DNA of 5,258 nt from DATCVR01 sp036566745 (lineage in GTDB: Bacteria; Actinomycetota; Actinomycetes; Jiangellales; Jiangellaceae), in NCBI GenBank assembly GCA_036566745.1, contig DATCVR010000315.1, forward strand, positions 1-5,258, read 5' to 3'. Made by a program: the position numbers and the translations under genes. Of this stretch, positions 5,039 through 5,258 are shown piece after piece. Every line of letters starts with the position of its first letter. The stretch's first letter is position 1. Under the pieces are notes generated by a model, which did no database searches, was not told the origin of the DNA, and saw nothing but the letters and a program-made list of their open reading frames with translations.

Positions 5039-5258
5039 TCAGCTCGACGGCCAGTGAGCGCTCGCGTGCGCGAGTGCGGGTTTCTCCAGGTCTGCGACGA
5101 GCTTCTCGAAGAGCGCGACCGCGGTGGGGGCGCTCCAGTTCGGGGCGAGGACGTCGTGGGGCAGGCCCGGGTCGCGGAAGGGGAGCTTGCGCCACTGGCC
5201 GACGACGCCGAGATAGGTCACGAAGGCGTCCTGGCCCGATGGGGTGGCGTCCTCCAGT
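5039..5258 (-). CDS. PaaX-like transcriptional regulator, C-terminal fragment (runs off right edge)
   Basis: About 72 C-terminal codons are present and open to the window edge; the N-terminus is outside. The segment FVTYLGVVGQWRKLPFRDPG followed by LPHDVLAPNW, then an amphipathic ALFEKLV stretch, matches the end of PaaX-family regulators as I know them, where a DPGLPxELLPxDWPG-type motif precedes the last helix. PaaX itself represses phenylacetate catabolism and responds to phenylacetyl-CoA; many relatives control other aromatic pathways. The key PADWPG-like motif is altered to APNWSA. It is convergent with the IclR gene, with 7 bases between the stops. The DNA-binding winged helix cannot be checked here, so the assignment rests on the C-terminus only. 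Confidence 0.68.
   Translation of the reverse strand, partial: LEDATPSGQDAFVTYLGVVGQWRKLPFRDPGLPHDVLAPNWSAPTAVALFEKLVADLEKPALAHASAHWPSS
5058..5077 (+). terminator. GC-rich hairpin past the regulator gene, weak terminator candidate
   Basis: GCGCTCGC (5058-5065) pairs with GCGAGTGC (5070-5077), 8 pairs including one G-U in RNA, around a 4-base loop. It lies 27 bases past the IclR stop and is followed by GGGTTTCT, only a short T run. It sits inside the coding end of the convergent PaaX-like gene, so the pairing may be a by-product of codon use. Confidence 0.22.

Overview
The window looks like chromosomal DNA from a high-GC Gram-positive bacterium, most likely an actinomycete. The coding parts are strongly GC-rich with G/C at third codon positions, and the regulator and transporter families are ones common in Actinobacteria. 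No mobile-element gene, tRNA, rRNA or CRISPR array is visible.

Layout. Positions 1-358 hold no convincing gene. This stretch is clearly poorer in G+C (about 53% by hand count) and contains several inverted repeats, including a compact possible RNA fold just beyond the last gene of the operon. Positions 359-4090 carry a tight four-gene operon on the minus strand. In transcription order it encodes a small cupin of the 2,4'-dihydroxyacetophenone dioxygenase type, a zinc-dependent medium-chain alcohol/polyol dehydrogenase, a metabolite:H+ symporter of the major facilitator superfamily, and a short-chain dehydrogenase closely resembling KduD (2-dehydro-3-deoxygluconate 5-dehydrogenase). Gaps are 17 and 23 bases, and the last two genes share one base (TGATG). 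Positions 4091-4245 are a divergent control region with two sets of repeats. An IclR-family regulator follows on the plus strand (4246-5031). Seven bases beyond it, the C-terminal end of a PaaX-like regulator arrives convergently on the minus strand and runs off the right edge.

How the genes may work together. This is an inference. The symporter would import a small polar, probably anionic, substrate. The two dehydrogenases would oxidise hydroxyl groups on it, and the cupin would use a metal and O2 to split a carbon-carbon bond next to a carbonyl. The IclR protein would sense the substrate or an intermediate from the shared divergent region. The family evidence is good but the substrate is not fixed. 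KduD and the idonate-type MDR + SDR pairing point to sugar acids, whereas the dioxygenase-type cupin and the PaaX-like neighbour point to aryl ketones or aromatic side chains. I do not recognise this exact gene set as a described pathway, which makes it the main point of interest.
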